From the NCBI GenBank assembly GCA_003023725.1, contig PXYT01000027.1, positions 1 to 44,867 of the forward strand: a stretch of DNA of 44,867 bases, given 5' to 3'. This document shows, piece after piece, positions 34,518 to 43,814 of the stretch. The position numbers and the translations under genes are program-made. Source of the DNA: Sulfobacillus benefaciens. Its GTDB lineage: Bacteria; Bacillota; Sulfobacillia; Sulfobacillales; Sulfobacillaceae. Below the pieces are notes generated by a model. That model was given only the letters and a program-made list of their open reading frames with translations. It did not search any database and was not told the DNA's origin. Position 1 is the stretch's first letter. Every line of letters starts with the position of its first letter.

Positions 34518-37355
34518 CTAAGGTTGAACCATGGTTCGCCGGTTAAGATGCCGTGCCAGAAACTGACCCGTATAAGAATGTGGATCGGAAATAATATCAA
34601 TAACCGGACCTTGCGCCACGATTTCTCCTCCCAGATCGCCGCCTTCCGGTCCCAGGTCAATGATCCAGTCGGCCGTTTTCACGACATCTAGATTGTGTTC
34701 GATGACCAACACGGTATCACCTTGAGACACCAAACGCTGCAACACAGCAAGGAGGTGGCGGATGTCTTCTTGATGCAGGCCGGTGGTTGGTTCGTCAAGA
34801 ATATATAATGAGCGCCCATCTGATCGTCTGGAAAGTTCCGTTGCCAGTTTCACCCGCTGAGCCTCGCCGCCCGACAATGTGGTTGCGCTCTGACCAAGCC
34901 GCACGTACCCCAGTCCGACATCACGCAGAGTCTGTAATTTTCGCTTCAGCCGCGGATGATGCTGAAACAAATTCAACGCCTCGTCAACCGTCATGTTCAG
35001 AACATCCGCAATGGTTTTACCGCGATAATGGACATCCAGCGTTTCCCGGTTATAGCGGGTCCCTTTGCAGACTTCGCAGGGAACATAGATGTCGGGCAAA
35101 AAATGCATTTCGATCTTTAATATACCATCGCCTTTGCAGGCTTCACAGCGGCCGCCCCGCACATTAAACGAAAACCTGCCAGCCTTGTATCCCCGAATTT
35201 TGGCCTCCGGCGTATTAGCGAAAAGTTCGCGAATAAGATCAAAGGCCCCGGTATATGTGGCTGGATTGGACCGAGGAGTTCGTCCAATCGGACTTTGATC
35301 GATGGCAATCACCTTATCGAGGTGTTCCAGTCCGGAAATCGACTGATGTTGTCCGATGCGTCGGTTACGGGCTTTGTTGAGGGACACCTCTAACTGTTTA
35401 CGGATAATCTCATTGACCAAGGTCGATTTGCCGGATCCGGAAACCCCTGTTACCGCCACTAACAGTCCCAGTGGAATGTCAACAGTAACATTTTTGAGAT
35501 TGTGCTCACAAGCCCCTACAACCGTTAGCCACCGTCCTTGAGGTGTTCTCGGGTGAGAAGGTTGCGGAATTTCCTTCTGTCCCGACAAATATTGGCCCGT
35601 CAAGCTCTCCAGATTGTCCATCACTTCCCGGGGAGTTCCATGGGCCACAATGTGGCCCCCGTAAATTCCGGGTCCCGGCCCCACGTCAATCAAATAATCA
35701 GCGGCCAGCATGGTATCCTCGTCATGTTCCACCACCAGCACCGTGTTGCCCAGATCACGCAGCCGCTTTAAGGTCGCGATCAGCCGCTCGTTATCGCGCT
35801 GGTGCAGCCCAATTGACGGTTCATCCAAAATATAGAGCACGCCAACCAGAGACGATCCAATCTGGGTGGCCAGCCTAATGCGCTGAGCTTCACCGCCAGA
35901 TAAAGTACCCGCAGCGCGGGACAGGGTAAGATAGCCTAAACCGACATCAATTAAAAAGCTTAACCGTTCGTGCACTTCTTTCAAGATCGGCCCTGCAATC
36001 ATTTGTTCTCGTTCGTTCCAGGTCAGAGACCGCAAAAACTCCCGGGCATTGCGCACAGACAAGTCGGTCAAATCGGCGATTGACAGCCCACCTATGGTGA
36101 CGGCCAAAATTTCGGGTTTGAGCCGTTTACCGTGGCAGGTCGCGCACGGTTTCGAACTCATATATTCCTCCACATCCTGCCGTGCACTTTCCGAACTCGA
36201 TTCTTTGTGCCTCTTGGCTAAGATCGGAATCACCCCTTGATACCGTGTCGCATGTACATGATTGCCGAAAACACCCTCGTAATGAAAAGGCAATGTCTTA
36301 TCGTAGCCGTATAGCACAATCTGCCTGGCCTCCACCGGGAGTTCGTTAAACGGCATATCCACGGAATAACCGGCATCTGCAAAGACATGCGTCAAGAGGT
36401 TCATGTAAAAACGGGTAGGAGCCCGAAAAAACGGGGCCACAGCCCCCTCACTGATGGATAAATCCGAATCAGGAATGATTAAGTCGGGATCGGGTTCCAG
36501 TTTAAATCCTAATCCCATGCATTCCGAGCATGACCCGTAGGGCGCGTTAAACGAAAACATGCGAGGAGTCAGCTCTTCCAACGAGATACCGCAGTGCGGA
36601 CACGCCAACTCTCTGGAATAAATATCGGTAGGGCCATCAGGCTCCCCCACCTCAGCAAGTCCTCCGCTAATTTCCAGAGCTTGTTCTAAGGATTCAGTCA
36701 GACGGTGCTGAATATTTTCTCGGATTACGATCCGGTCCACAATGGCCGAGATATCATGTTTCTTGTTCTTATTTAATGTCGGCGGAATTTCCACCTCAAC
36801 CAAAGTCTGGTCGACCCGTGCCCGGGGAAAGCCTAATTGCCGTAATTGATCAAAAATCTTTTCGTGGCTCCCCTTGCGTCCCCGTATAACCGGTGCTCGT
36901 ATTTCCAGCCGGGTACCCATAGGCTTTTCCAGGATTCTGTCAACCATTTGTTCGATCGTTTGTTGCGTGATGGGCTGTTTGCATTGAGGGCAATGGGGCG
37001 AACCCACACGGGCATACAGCAGCCGGAGATAGTCATAGATCTCGGTCACGGTTCCCACTGTACTGCGGGGGTTGTGGCTGGTTGTCTTTTGATCGATGGA
37101 AATGGCAGGGGACAACCCCTCGATGCTGTCAACATCAGGTTTGTCCATCTGACCCAAAAATTGACGGGCATAGCTAGATAAAGACTCGACGTATCGTCTT
37201 TGTCCCTCGGCATAGATCGTATCAAAGGCTAAGGATGACTTGCCCGACCCAGACACTCCCGTAATAACCACCAATTGGTCACGGGGAATCTCCACGGAAA
37301 TGTTTTTGAGATTGTGTTGCCGGGCTCCGTGAATGGCAATCACATGTTTCGCCAT
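34518..37355 (-). CDS. uvrA: UvrABC system protein A (damage-recognition ATPase)
   Basis: UvrA is the dimeric ABC-type damage sensor that loads UvrB. From ATG 37353-37355 it has 945 residues. Two Walker A motifs are visible ([14 protein letters not shown] and [13 protein letters not shown]). Two ABC signatures read LSGGEAQRI and LSGGEAQRV, with Walker [13 protein letters not shown] and [12 protein letters not shown]. Zinc-finger cysteines include CPHCG with CSEC, and CEAC with CEVC. An upstream 30-residue in-frame extension lies inside uvrB and is rejected. The uvrB stop is one base away. Confidence 0.97.
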   Translation of the reverse strand: MAKHVIAIHGARQHNLKNISVEIPRDQLVVITGVSGSGKSSLAFDTIYAEGQRRYVESLSSYARQFLGQMDKPDVDSIEGLSPAISIDQKTTSHNPRSTVGTVTEIYDYLRLLYARVGSPHCPQCKQPITQQTIEQMVDRILEKPMGTRLEIRAPVIRGRKGSHEKIFDQLRQLGFPRARVDQTLVEVEIPPTLNKNKKHDISAIVDRIVIRENIQHRLTESLEQALEISGGLAEVGEPDGPTDIYSRELACPHCGISLEELTPRMFSFNAPYGSCSECMGLGFKLEPDPDLIIPDSDLSISEGAVAPFFRAPTRFYMNLLTHVFADAGYSVDMPFNELPVEARQIVLYGYDKTLPFHYEGVFGNHVHATRYQGVIPILAKRHKESSSESARQDVEEYMSSKPCATCHGKRLKPEILAVTIGGLSIADLTDLSVRNAREFLRSLTWNEREQMIAGPILKEVHERLSFLIDVGLGYLTLSRAAGTLSGGEAQRIRLATQIGSSLVGVLYILDEPSIGLHQRDNERLIATLKRLRDLGNTVLVVEHDEDTMLAADYLIDVGPGPGIYGGHIVAHGTPREVMDNLESLTGQYLSGQKEIPQPSHPRTPQGRWLTVVGACEHNLKNVTVDIPLGLLVAVTGVSGSGKSTLVNEIIRKQLEVSLNKARNRRIGQHQSISGLEHLDKVIAIDQSPIGRTPRSNPATYTGAFDLIRELFANTPEAKIRGYKAGRFSFNVRGGRCEACKGDGILKIEMHFLPDIYVPCEVCKGTRYNRETLDVHYRGKTIADVLNMTVDEALNLFQHHPRLKRKLQTLRDVGLGYVRLGQSATTLSGGEAQRVKLATELSRRSDGRSLYILDEPTTGLHQEDIRHLLAVLQRLVSQGDTVLVIEHNLDVVKTADWIIDLGPEGGDLGGEIVAQGPVIDIISDPHSYTGQFLARHLNRRTMVQP

Positions 37356-37356
37356 C

Positions 37357-39360
37357 TTATTTCTTCTTCCCCCCCGACACTGCCTTGATCGGACGCTCAT
37401 TTTCCAGTTCCATGAGCATGTCTCGCAATAGAGCCGCACGCTCAAACTCCCAATTGCGACTCGCCTCTTTCATTTCCTTGCGCAATTTCTTGGCCAGAGT
37501 CATGCGTTCTCTCAGCGTCATGTCTTTGACGGGTTTATCCACACGCTTTTCATCTTCCACGGCTTTAGTCGCCTGAATAACATCCCGCACCTCTTTGACA
37601 ATACCTTTGGGAACGATATGATGCACCTCATTATATTCCTGCTGGATTTCCCGCCTGCGTTCGGTTTCATCAATGGCCCGACGCATGGAATCGGTCATTT
37701 TATCCGCATACATAATCACTTGCCCATCCAGATTCCGAGCCGCTCGGCCAATCGTTTGCACCAATGACGTCACAGATCGCAGATATCCCTCTTTATCCGC
37801 ATCCAAAATCGCCACCAGTCCCACTTCAGGCAGATCCAGCCCTTCCCGCAACAAGTTGATACCAACCAGCACGTCGAATTCGCCCAATCTGAGATCGCGA
37901 ATAATGGCCATCCGTTCCAAGGCATCAATATCCGAGTGCAAATAGCGAACACGCACCTGGTTCTCCCGGAGATACTCGGTTAAATCTTCGGCCATGCGTT
38001 TGGTTAATGTGGTCACCAAAACTCTTTGTGATTTTTGCACCCGCTGGCGAATTTCCGCCAGCAGATCGTCAATTTGTCCCGTTGTGGGCTTGAGGGTAAT
38101 CGGTGGGTCAACCAACCCGGTGGGTCGAACAATCTGTTCCACCACCTTATCCGCCACCTTCAACTCGTAAGGTCCGGGAGTCGCCGATACATATACGATC
38201 TGGTCGATACGCTGAGAAAACTCGTCGAACTGCAACGGCCGGTTATCCACTGCCGAAGGCAGCCGAAACCCATACTCAACCAAAGTGGTTTTTCTGGAGA
38301 TATCCCCGGCATACATACCCCGAATTTGAGGAACCGTCACATGCGATTCGTCGATGATGGTCAGAAAGGGATGAGGAAAATAGTCCAAAAGCGTATAGGG
38401 AGGCGATCCCGGCGGTAAACCGGTAAAGTGCCGGGAATAGTTTTCAATTCCAGAGCAAAATCCCACTTCCTCCAGCATTTCCAAATCGTAACGGGTACGC
38501 TGTTCGAGACGTTGGGCCTCTAAATCCTTCCCCTGGTCTTTTAATTCTTTTAGCCGCTGCTCCAACTCCTGTGAAATACTTAAAATAGCCGGTTGCAAAC
38601 GGCTTTGACCCATCACGTAGTGCGATGCCGGATAGATAGCCACGTGTTCTCTCTCGCCCAGAATTTCACCTGTCAGCGGATCAAATTCCCGAAGGCGTTC
38701 AATTTCATCTCCGAACATTTCAACCCGCAAGGCCTGTTCACTTTGGTTAGCGGGAAAAATTTCAATCACGTCGCCCCGTACCCGAAATTTTCCACGAATG
38801 AAGTTTACGTCATTGCGATCGTATTGAATCTCGACCAATTTCCGCAAGATATTGTCACGATCCCGTTCCATTCCCACGCGCAAAGACAAGACGAGTTCCC
38901 GGTAGTCTTTTGGCGACCCTAACCCGTAAATACACGAGACGCTTGCCACGACGATTACATCCGGTCGTTCTAAAAGAGATGATGTGGCCGAGTGCCGCAA
39001 CTTGTCAATCTCGTCATTAATTTGAGAATCCTTTTCAATGTACAAGTCGGTTTGTGGCACGTAAGCTTCGGGTTGGTAATAGTCGTAATAACTAATAAAA
39101 TATTCCACTGCGTTATGCGGGAAAAATGCTTTCAATTCACCCGCAAGTTGCGCGGCCAACGTTTTGTTGGGCGCCATCACCAATGTCGGCCGGTCAACCC
39201 GTTGAATGATGTTGGCCATGGTAAAAGTTTTTCCGGATCCGGTAACCCCTAATAGAACCTGTTGACGCAGGTTCTGCTGGATGCCTTCGACTAAACTATC
39301 AATGGCTTTGGGTTGGTCCCCCTGGGGTTCGTAAGGACTGACTAACTGAAATACACCCAT
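37357..39360 (-). CDS. uvrB: UvrABC system protein B (excinuclease helicase subunit)
   Basis: UvrB is the damage-verifying helicase that recruits UvrC. The 667-residue protein has Walker [14 protein letters not shown] (about 39-51), the beta-hairpin region [14 protein letters not shown], motif [11 protein letters not shown], and helicase motifs V-VI ([23 protein letters not shown]). A C-terminal UVR domain ([20 protein letters not shown]) contacts UvrC. The ATG follows AAAGGA. It is first of the uvrB-uvrA-uvrC cluster. Confidence 0.97.
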   Translation of the reverse strand: MGVFQLVSPYEPQGDQPKAIDSLVEGIQQNLRQQVLLGVTGSGKTFTMANIIQRVDRPTLVMAPNKTLAAQLAGELKAFFPHNAVEYFISYYDYYQPEAYVPQTDLYIEKDSQINDEIDKLRHSATSSLLERPDVIVVASVSCIYGLGSPKDYRELVLSLRVGMERDRDNILRKLVEIQYDRNDVNFIRGKFRVRGDVIEIFPANQSEQALRVEMFGDEIERLREFDPLTGEILGEREHVAIYPASHYVMGQSRLQPAILSISQELEQRLKELKDQGKDLEAQRLEQRTRYDLEMLEEVGFCSGIENYSRHFTGLPPGSPPYTLLDYFPHPFLTIIDESHVTVPQIRGMYAGDISRKTTLVEYGFRLPSAVDNRPLQFDEFSQRIDQIVYVSATPGPYELKVADKVVEQIVRPTGLVDPPITLKPTTGQIDDLLAEIRQRVQKSQRVLVTTLTKRMAEDLTEYLRENQVRVRYLHSDIDALERMAIIRDLRLGEFDVLVGINLLREGLDLPEVGLVAILDADKEGYLRSVTSLVQTIGRAARNLDGQVIMYADKMTDSMRRAIDETERRREIQQEYNEVHHIVPKGIVKEVRDVIQATKAVEDEKRVDKPVKDMTLRERMTLAKKLRKEMKEASRNWEFERAALLRDMLMELENERPIKAVSGGKKK

Positions 39361-39501
39361 TGTTTTTCCTTTCTCAACGGTTTGCCGATCTGCGCTATGT
39401 CGGACCCAAGGACGAGACTCTTGCCGCCGGACTACTTAAAGCTACTTGAAGACTCCCTGATCCCCTCCGAGAGTTACCCCAGGATGATTTTAACCCACAA
39501 T

Positions 39502-39540
39502 CCCATATTAAAGGACCTTCACATTATCAACCAAGGTTCC
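39502..39540 (-). promoter_or_regulatory. Candidate uvrB promoter with LexA-like dyad over the -35
   Basis: On the minus strand TTGATA (39530-39525) and TATGGG (39507-39502) are spaced 17 bases, about 140 bases before uvrB. The -10 is only a partial match. GAAC-CTTG-GTTG (39539-39528) overlaps the -35. It resembles the Bacillota LexA/DinR site, GAAC-N4-GTTC, with one arm base off and a non-ideal core. SOS control of uvrB is known in related bacteria, but this site is imperfect. Confidence 0.35.
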
Positions 39541-39554
39541 AGGGTGGCACCGTG
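39541..39554 (+). promoter_or_regulatory. T-box-like motif on the plus strand, no downstream gene
   Basis: AGGGTGGCACCGTG matches the conserved T-box sequence AGGGTGGNACCGCG at all but one defined position. About 170 bases of gene-free sequence precede it, roughly a T-box leader length. However, the complementary 3' strand needed for the antiterminator is not evident after it, and no plus-strand gene follows within 2 kb. It could be a relic or chance. Confidence 0.2.
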
Positions 39555-40117
39555 CTTCTCCGTCAAGAACACCTGGTCGCGAAAAATCCCCACATAAACA
39601 GCTGTAGCGGTCGATTCACACCGACAATCTACTGGTGTTTTACCCAAAATTATCCACGGCGCACCATTGACATATTATGGTGGTTAAACAAAGACGTGGA
39701 GTCACCGGTTGCCAATTCCGCCCTGGAGTGTCAGAGACACCATAAATACCTTCCGACACATTTTCCCTTGAGATTCCGACGACGCTGTCCCCATCCGACG
39801 AAATTCACGAACAAAAAGTCTCATGAAATGGCACCGACCCATTTACTTCCCTGCTCTTGTCGACTTAAATCGCAATCTGCAGGGCCCAGGGCTCTGTCAT
39901 TTTGGCACAGGACGTGTAAACAATCCCCGGAGTCTCCGGGGGGAGTAATGAACTTTCCGGATGAAAAAGAATCCGGAAGCCGGGTCCGAGACCCCTTTAA
40001 CGCCCTTGACACGGGTCTTGGCCCGTCACCAGCCGCGGCCACTTTTCCGCGAGCACGCCTAAAAAATACGGAGAACCCTCCAGCAAGTGGCGGGTATCTC
40101 TAAAATGCTTCACGGCT
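39555..40117. other. Gene-free interval with several inverted repeats; possible structured transcript on the minus strand
   Basis: No credible coding region is seen; open frames here lack a ribosome binding site and protein-like composition. Perfect or near-perfect dyads are present: CCCCGG/CCGGGG (39925-39930 and 39936-39941, followed on the minus strand by ATTGTTT), an 8-9-bp CCGGAT stem just right of it (about 39953-39979), GGGTC/GACCC, ACGGG/CCCGT, and GCCACTT/AAGTGGC (40038-40044 and 40085-40091) enclosing GGAG/CTCC (40070-40081) followed on the minus strand by a T-rich run. The last may simply be the ftsX terminator. Together with the promoter at 40118-40126 it could encode a structured RNA of about 200 bases. 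I could not match it to 6S, tmRNA, RNase P or SRP RNA. Confidence 0.3.
40070..40081 (-). terminator. Possible weak ftsX terminator
   Basis: On the minus strand GGAG-GGTT-CTCC is followed by GTATTTTTT, about 60 bases after the ftsX stop. The stem is only 4 bp, so it is a weak intrinsic terminator on its own. The outer GCCACTT/AAGTGGC pairing would include the T-run. Confidence 0.3.
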
Positions 40118-40126
40118 ATTATACCA
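40118..40126 (-). promoter_or_regulatory. Extended -10 promoter directed into the ftsX-uvrB interval
   Basis: The minus strand reads GTGGTATAAT just after the ftsX stop: a perfect TATAAT (40123-40118) with a TG extension. The -35 region (TCTGAA at 17 bases) is poor, which extended -10 promoters tolerate. It would start a transcript near 40111 running into the gene-free interval and possibly toward uvrB. Confidence 0.45.
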
Positions 40127-40140
40127 CGGGTGCAAATACT

Positions 40141-41028
40141 TCAGACACGAAGGAAGCGCCGCAATGCCACCATGCTCGCCAATCCTCCCACGAGCAGTCC
40201 GCCGCCCAGTGTGAAATCCACCGTTTTTTGCATGACCTGGTGAAGGGTTGCCATGGGCCAAAACGGCAAGGCGCTGCTGGCTTCAACAAGCAGCCAGTGA
40301 TAGCCCTGGCCAACCACAAGATCTGCTACAATGGCACCGGCCAAACCCAGTGTCAATCCTTCCAGCACGAAAGGCCAGCGAATAAACCAGTCTGTGGCCC
40401 CCACGAGTTTCATCACACTGACTTCCCGGCGTCTGGCGAACACCGCCAGACGAATCGTGTTGACAATGATAAAGAGCGTGGCCAAACCTAATAATCCTTC
40501 GATGCCCCAGCCCGCCCATTTTAATACCACCGATAAGCGGGACAAACGGCTCACTACCTGTCCTTCATAGATTACATTGTGCACAATGTGCTGTTTTCGG
40601 AACCGGCTAGCCAAAGCCGGTATCTGATTGGGATTCTTGGTGTAAACATTGTACCCGTCAAAGAGGGGATTAGACTTGGAGATCAATGTCAACAAATCCT
40701 TTTGGTTGGGAAACTCTTTCTTGAGGGCGTCCGCCGCTTCCTGTTTCGTAAAAAACTGTACTTTCTTGACGCCGGGCCAATGCCGTGATTCTTGGAGCAA
40801 GGTCATCTCTTGAGTCCGCGGCACATGAGGATTAATAAAGACCCGCATTTCCACCTGGCTTTGCAACACCCTCGTCACGTGATTCATATTCACGGTCAGC
40901 ACCAGAAAGAAAGAGAGTACAAACATCGAAATGGCTACAGTGGATACCGAGGCCAAAGTCATCCAGGTATTGTAGACCAAATTCCGTCCGGTTTCTTTGA
41001 TGATGTAGCATATGCTGCTAAGGCTCAT
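40141..41028 (-). CDS. ftsX: Cell-division protein FtsX (permease-like)
   Basis: FtsX is the membrane partner of the ATPase FtsE; together they activate peptidoglycan hydrolases at the division site or, in Bacillus, the elongation hydrolase CwlO. From ATG 41026-41028 the protein has 295 residues. There is a first helix at about 24-46 (VSTVAISMFVLSFFLVL), an extracellular domain of about 100 residues (VEMRVFINPHVPRT onward), then three further helices with RREVSVMKLVGATDWFIRWPF and FVLEGLTLGLAGA. The start nine bases after GAGGAG is preferred over an ATG two codons upstream, which is too close. It overlaps ftsE by 11 bases. No hydrolase gene follows. Confidence 0.93.
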   Translation of the reverse strand: MSLSSICYIIKETGRNLVYNTWMTLASVSTVAISMFVLSFFLVLTVNMNHVTRVLQSQVEMRVFINPHVPRTQEMTLLQESRHWPGVKKVQFFTKQEAADALKKEFPNQKDLLTLISKSNPLFDGYNVYTKNPNQIPALASRFRKQHIVHNVIYEGQVVSRLSRLSVVLKWAGWGIEGLLGLATLFIIVNTIRLAVFARRREVSVMKLVGATDWFIRWPFVLEGLTLGLAGAIVADLVVGQGYHWLLVEASSALPFWPMATLHQVMQKTVDFTLGGGLLVGGLASMVALRRFLRV

Positions 41029-41704
41029 ACCCATAGACTCCTCTCGCTTCGTCTCGGACAATTCGCCCGTTTTCCACCGCCACAACCCGCTTGTGCATTT
41101 GATTGACAATATCCTTGGCATGCGTCGCCATGATAATTGTGGCACCGCGCCTATTAATTTCGTTCAGCAATTTGATAATGCCGAAAGAGGTTTCCGGATC
41201 CAAATTTCCCGTCGGTTCGTCCGCAATGATATATACGGGGTTGTTGACCAAAGCCCTGGCAATACCGACACGCTGCTGCTCGCCACCGGACAGCTGGTGG
41301 GGGTAGTTATTGCGGCGTTTAGACAAACCAACCAGTTCCAAGACCTGAGGGACCCGTTTATGAATATCGTGACTGGAAGCCCCGACCACTTCCATTGCGA
41401 AAGCCACGTTTTGATATACCGTACGGTTGCTTAAAAGTTTTCCATCTTGAAAAACCACCCCCAGCTGGCGCCTCAATCGCGGCACCTGCCGCTTTCGCAG
41501 CTGCGACAGCCGAAATTCGTCAAGATAGATTTCTCCGTGTGTCGGCACGTCTTCGCGGTATAGAAGCCGAATCAACGACGACTTTCCCGCCCCCGAAGGT
41601 CCCACCAGAAAGAGAAACTCGCCGCGACGTATTTCCAGATTGATGTCGATTACGCCATAATGCCCATTCGCGTACCTTTTGCTGACATTTTCAAACCGTA
41701 TCAT
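41018..41704 (-). CDS. ftsE: Cell-division ATP-binding protein FtsE
   Basis: This 228-residue ABC ATPase pairs with FtsX. Walker A is GPSGAGKSS (35-43), the signature is LSGGEQQRVGIARAL, and Walker B is IIADEPTGNLDPETS. The early FtsE-type block is MIRFENVSKRYANGH. The start ATG lies after TTAGGAGG. It uses ATP to drive conformational change in FtsX rather than transport. Confidence 0.96.
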   Translation of the reverse strand: MIRFENVSKRYANGHYGVIDINLEIRRGEFLFLVGPSGAGKSSLIRLLYREDVPTHGEIYLDEFRLSQLRKRQVPRLRRQLGVVFQDGKLLSNRTVYQNVAFAMEVVGASSHDIHKRVPQVLELVGLSKRRNNYPHQLSGGEQQRVGIARALVNNPVYIIADEPTGNLDPETSFGIIKLLNEINRRGATIIMATHAKDIVNQMHKRVVAVENGRIVRDEARGVYGYEP

Positions 41705-41757
41705 ATTAGCCTCCTAATCTAATAAAATACGACACAAGTCACCAAATTCCTGCTCCC

Positions 41758-41786
41758 ATGACACAAGAGTGCTAACATGGTATAAT
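41758..41786 (+). promoter_or_regulatory. Promoter of the ccdA operon
   Basis: ATGACA (41758-41763, one mismatch to the consensus -35) and a perfect TATAAT (41781-41786) are spaced 17 bases, with an extended TGG just before the -10. The start of ccdA is 30 bases downstream after GGGAGGAG. This is the clearest housekeeping-type promoter in the window. Confidence 0.8.
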
Positions 41787-41815
41787 TGCGGGCAGCATAA
41801 CAGGGAGGAGAAGCT

Positions 41816-42520
41816 ATGAGTCTTTCCCTTGTTTCGCTTGGTGTGGCTTTTGGAGGCGGTTTGGCCTCGGTTCTTTCGCCCTGTGTTTTGCCTTTGATTC
41901 CGTCCTATCTCACTACGATGGCCGGAACAGCGTTAACTCGCGAGGCGGTTGAAAACCGCCGGATTCAACGCCGAGTGATGCAAAATGCGATATTGTTTGT
42001 CGCCGGCTTTTCAACGGTTCTGGTGTTGGCAGGGTTGGGTGCCAGTGCTCTGGGACAGTTTTTCCAATTCCATCGTCATGTCATTGCTCAACTCGGAGGC
42101 TTGGTCACTATTGTTTTTGGCTTGGAGATTCTGGGCCTTATTCAAATAGGACTGATGAATAGAGATGCCCATTTGCCCTTGGCTGCCCCAAAAGCTCAAG
42201 GGTTGTCGGCGGCTTTGTTAGGTATTGTGTTTGCCGCAGGATGGACGCCTTGTGTTGGCCCCATTCTCACCAGCATTTTGCTCCTGGCAGCTCGCTCGGA
42301 CACCTTGGGAGCCGGGGGAGTTATGCTAGCCTTTTATTCTCTGGGTTTAGCCGTTCCATTCTTAATTCTGGCTTTTTTCCTCGGAAAAGCTGCTCAACTG
42401 ACGCACCGAATGGGGCAATACCTTCCATGGATCGAACGGGTTTCCGGGGCCCTGTTGGTCATATTAGGTGTCATGTTGTTGACAGGCTGGTTCGACAGGA
42501 TTCCAAACATTGTAGCTTAA
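41816..42520 (+). CDS. ccdA: CcdA-family thiol-disulfide membrane transporter
   Basis: CcdA moves reducing power from cytoplasmic thioredoxin across the membrane to extracytoplasmic thioredoxins. The 234-residue protein has six helices. The two redox cysteines are Cys23 in LSPCVLPLIPSYL and Cys146 in GWTPCVGPIL, the standard Pro-Cys pairs. The start ATG follows GGGAGGAG, and the promoter lies 30 bases upstream. It heads a three-gene operon with a TlpA/ResA-like protein and an Lgt-like membrane protein, so the electrons likely go to the next gene's product. Confidence 0.94.
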   Translation: MSLSLVSLGVAFGGGLASVLSPCVLPLIPSYLTTMAGTALTREAVENRRIQRRVMQNAILFVAGFSTVLVLAGLGASALGQFFQFHRHVIAQLGGLVTIVFGLEILGLIQIGLMNRDAHLPLAAPKAQGLSAALLGIVFAAGWTPCVGPILTSILLLAARSDTLGAGGVMLAFYSLGLAVPFLILAFFLGKAAQLTHRMGQYLPWIERVSGALLVILGVMLLTGWFDRIPNIVA

Positions 42521-42542
42521 CCGACAAGGATAGTGCGAAGAG

Positions 42543-43049
42543 ATGCTGATATCGCGAAATCTCCTGGGACTCATTTTTATCCTCGTGCTCGCCCTGAGTA
42601 TTATCATCAAACCCCCTCGCCCTTCTGGTTTTATGGCCCAGAACGGACAGACCGTTAATAATATGATGGTAATCACGGCCTCGGGGCAGCGAAAGACCTT
42701 GGGGCAAGTACTGAACCACCGCCCCGGGTTGCTCAACTTCTTTGCCACATGGTGTCCTGCATGCCGGATGGAATTGCCTGATTTGCACGAGGCCATTTTG
42801 TCACATGACAAATTAATTTTATTGAGCCAGGGTACCCCAGCCGCCACGGCGGTTTTCCTTCGGCAATATGGTATTTCGCCGACATCGAGCTTCTACGATC
42901 CGTCGGGTCGTCTGTTCAATAGTTTTTTTGTCACGACGCTTCCCACCTCATACTTCGTCAACCGGAACGGAAGGATTGTCAGCAAGGTGATCGGTCCTAT
43001 GACTCCAGCTCTCCTCCGGGAAAACCTCAGGCGCGCCAATAAGAGTTAG
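42543..43049 (+). CDS. TlpA/ResA-like membrane-anchored thioredoxin
   Basis: This 168-residue extracytoplasmic thiol-disulfide protein has an N-terminal signal-anchor (about 5-22, RNLLGLIFILVLALSIII) without a lipobox cysteine. A thioredoxin fold with FFATWCPACRMELP follows (Cys71, Cys74), with the cis-proline loop TTLPTSYFVN (Pro134). WCPAC is typical of TlpA/ResA reductases used in cytochrome c or oxidase assembly. It starts 22 bases after ccdA; the ribosome binding site is weak (GAAGAG close to the ATG), which suggests coupling. Its physiological target cannot be told. Confidence 0.9.
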   Translation: MLISRNLLGLIFILVLALSIIIKPPRPSGFMAQNGQTVNNMMVITASGQRKTLGQVLNHRPGLLNFFATWCPACRMELPDLHEAILSHDKLILLSQGTPAATAVFLRQYGISPTSSFYDPSGRLFNSFFVTTLPTSYFVNRNGRIVSKVIGPMTPALLRENLRRANKS

Positions 43050-43061
43050 GAGGGATTGTCG

Positions 43062-43757
43062 GTGTATCTGCCCTCCATGATTTTTGTGGGGCCCTTGCCA
43101 TTGTTTTCGGTGTTAATGATTCTTGGCATTCTTGTTACCTCCTTCGTTTTATCCCGCTACCGGGCGCCTGAACGTGTTCAAGACTTGTTGTGGGCCGTGA
43201 TCGTGGGTGCAGTGTTAGGGGAAAAGGGTCTCTATATTGTTACCGGATTTCACTACTATCTCGCCCACCCGACTCATTTGCTCTTTACACCCCAAAGTTC
43301 TTTAGGAACGTGGGGCTTAGGAATCGGCGCAGGTACCGGTGCCATCATTGTCCTTATCCATGCCCGATCGCAGTGGAGGCGTACCGACTGGGATTATGTC
43401 TCCTTAGCCTTGAGTCCTGGGTTGGCACTCTCGAGTTTAGGTTTCAATTGGTTAGGTATGGCCAGTCGGATCCCGGTTTTCAGCATTTCTTATCATCACT
43501 TGAACCGCTTTGCCACATTTTTTCTCTTTTTCCTGTTGATGAGCGCAATCAGTCTCCTGTTGTTCCTCTTTTACCGCAGCCATCGTTATGCGCCTGGACA
43601 GCTCGCTGGAATATTTGCCTTATTAACCGCCATCGCGTTGGTCATCGCTCAGATGACTGCCGTCCGCTACCAGTTTCGGCTCCAGGGCCTGGACTGGATG
43701 GCCATGGTCCTGGCGATGACAGGCTACCTTTTGATGGGCCGCACTCCAAACCGCTGA
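43062..43757 (+). CDS. Lgt-like polytopic membrane protein lacking recognisable Lgt catalytic motifs
   Basis: The 231-residue protein has about seven hydrophobic helices. The N-terminal half resembles prolipoprotein diacylglyceryl transferase (Lgt): FVGPLPLFSVLMILGILVTS, then LLWAVIVGAVLGEKGLYIV. The Lgt signature with the catalytic Arg and Asn-Gly-Glu segment is replaced by LALSSLGFNWLGMASRIPVF. It is therefore unlikely to lipidate proteins and may be a divergent paralogue or unrelated. The start GTG 43062 lies eight bases after GGAGG; a TTG at 43056 is too close. It follows the TlpA-like gene by 12 bases, and its stop overlaps the ispH promoter. Confidence 0.6.
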   Translation: MYLPSMIFVGPLPLFSVLMILGILVTSFVLSRYRAPERVQDLLWAVIVGAVLGEKGLYIVTGFHYYLAHPTHLLFTPQSSLGTWGLGIGAGTGAIIVLIHARSQWRRTDWDYVSLALSPGLALSSLGFNWLGMASRIPVFSISYHHLNRFATFFLFFLLMSAISLLLFLFYRSHRYAPGQLAGIFALLTAIALVIAQMTAVRYQFRLQGLDWMAMVLAMTGYLLMGRTPNR

Positions 43758-43783
43758 CATTGCCAAGTGCGGTACAATATAGT
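43754..43783 (+). promoter_or_regulatory. Candidate ispH promoter
   Basis: CTGACA (43754-43759) and TATAGT (43778-43783) are spaced 18 bases, each with one mismatch to consensus. The -35 overlaps the stop codon of the preceding gene. The ispH start is 31 bases downstream of the -10. Confidence 0.6.
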
Positions 43784-43814
43784 CAAGACCGGAAACTGTA
43801 GAAGGAGCGAACGT

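Noticed and set aside
39552-40103. 183-residue plus-strand open frame
   Set aside because: Composition is rich in His, Pro, Arg and Ser with no hydrophobic core, no ribosome binding site and no motif; it covers inverted repeats and looks fortuitous.
41705-41757. Promoter for ftsE (TTGGTG, 17 bases, TTAGAT)
   Set aside because: The -10 touches the Shine-Dalgarno, so the transcript would lack a ribosome binding site.
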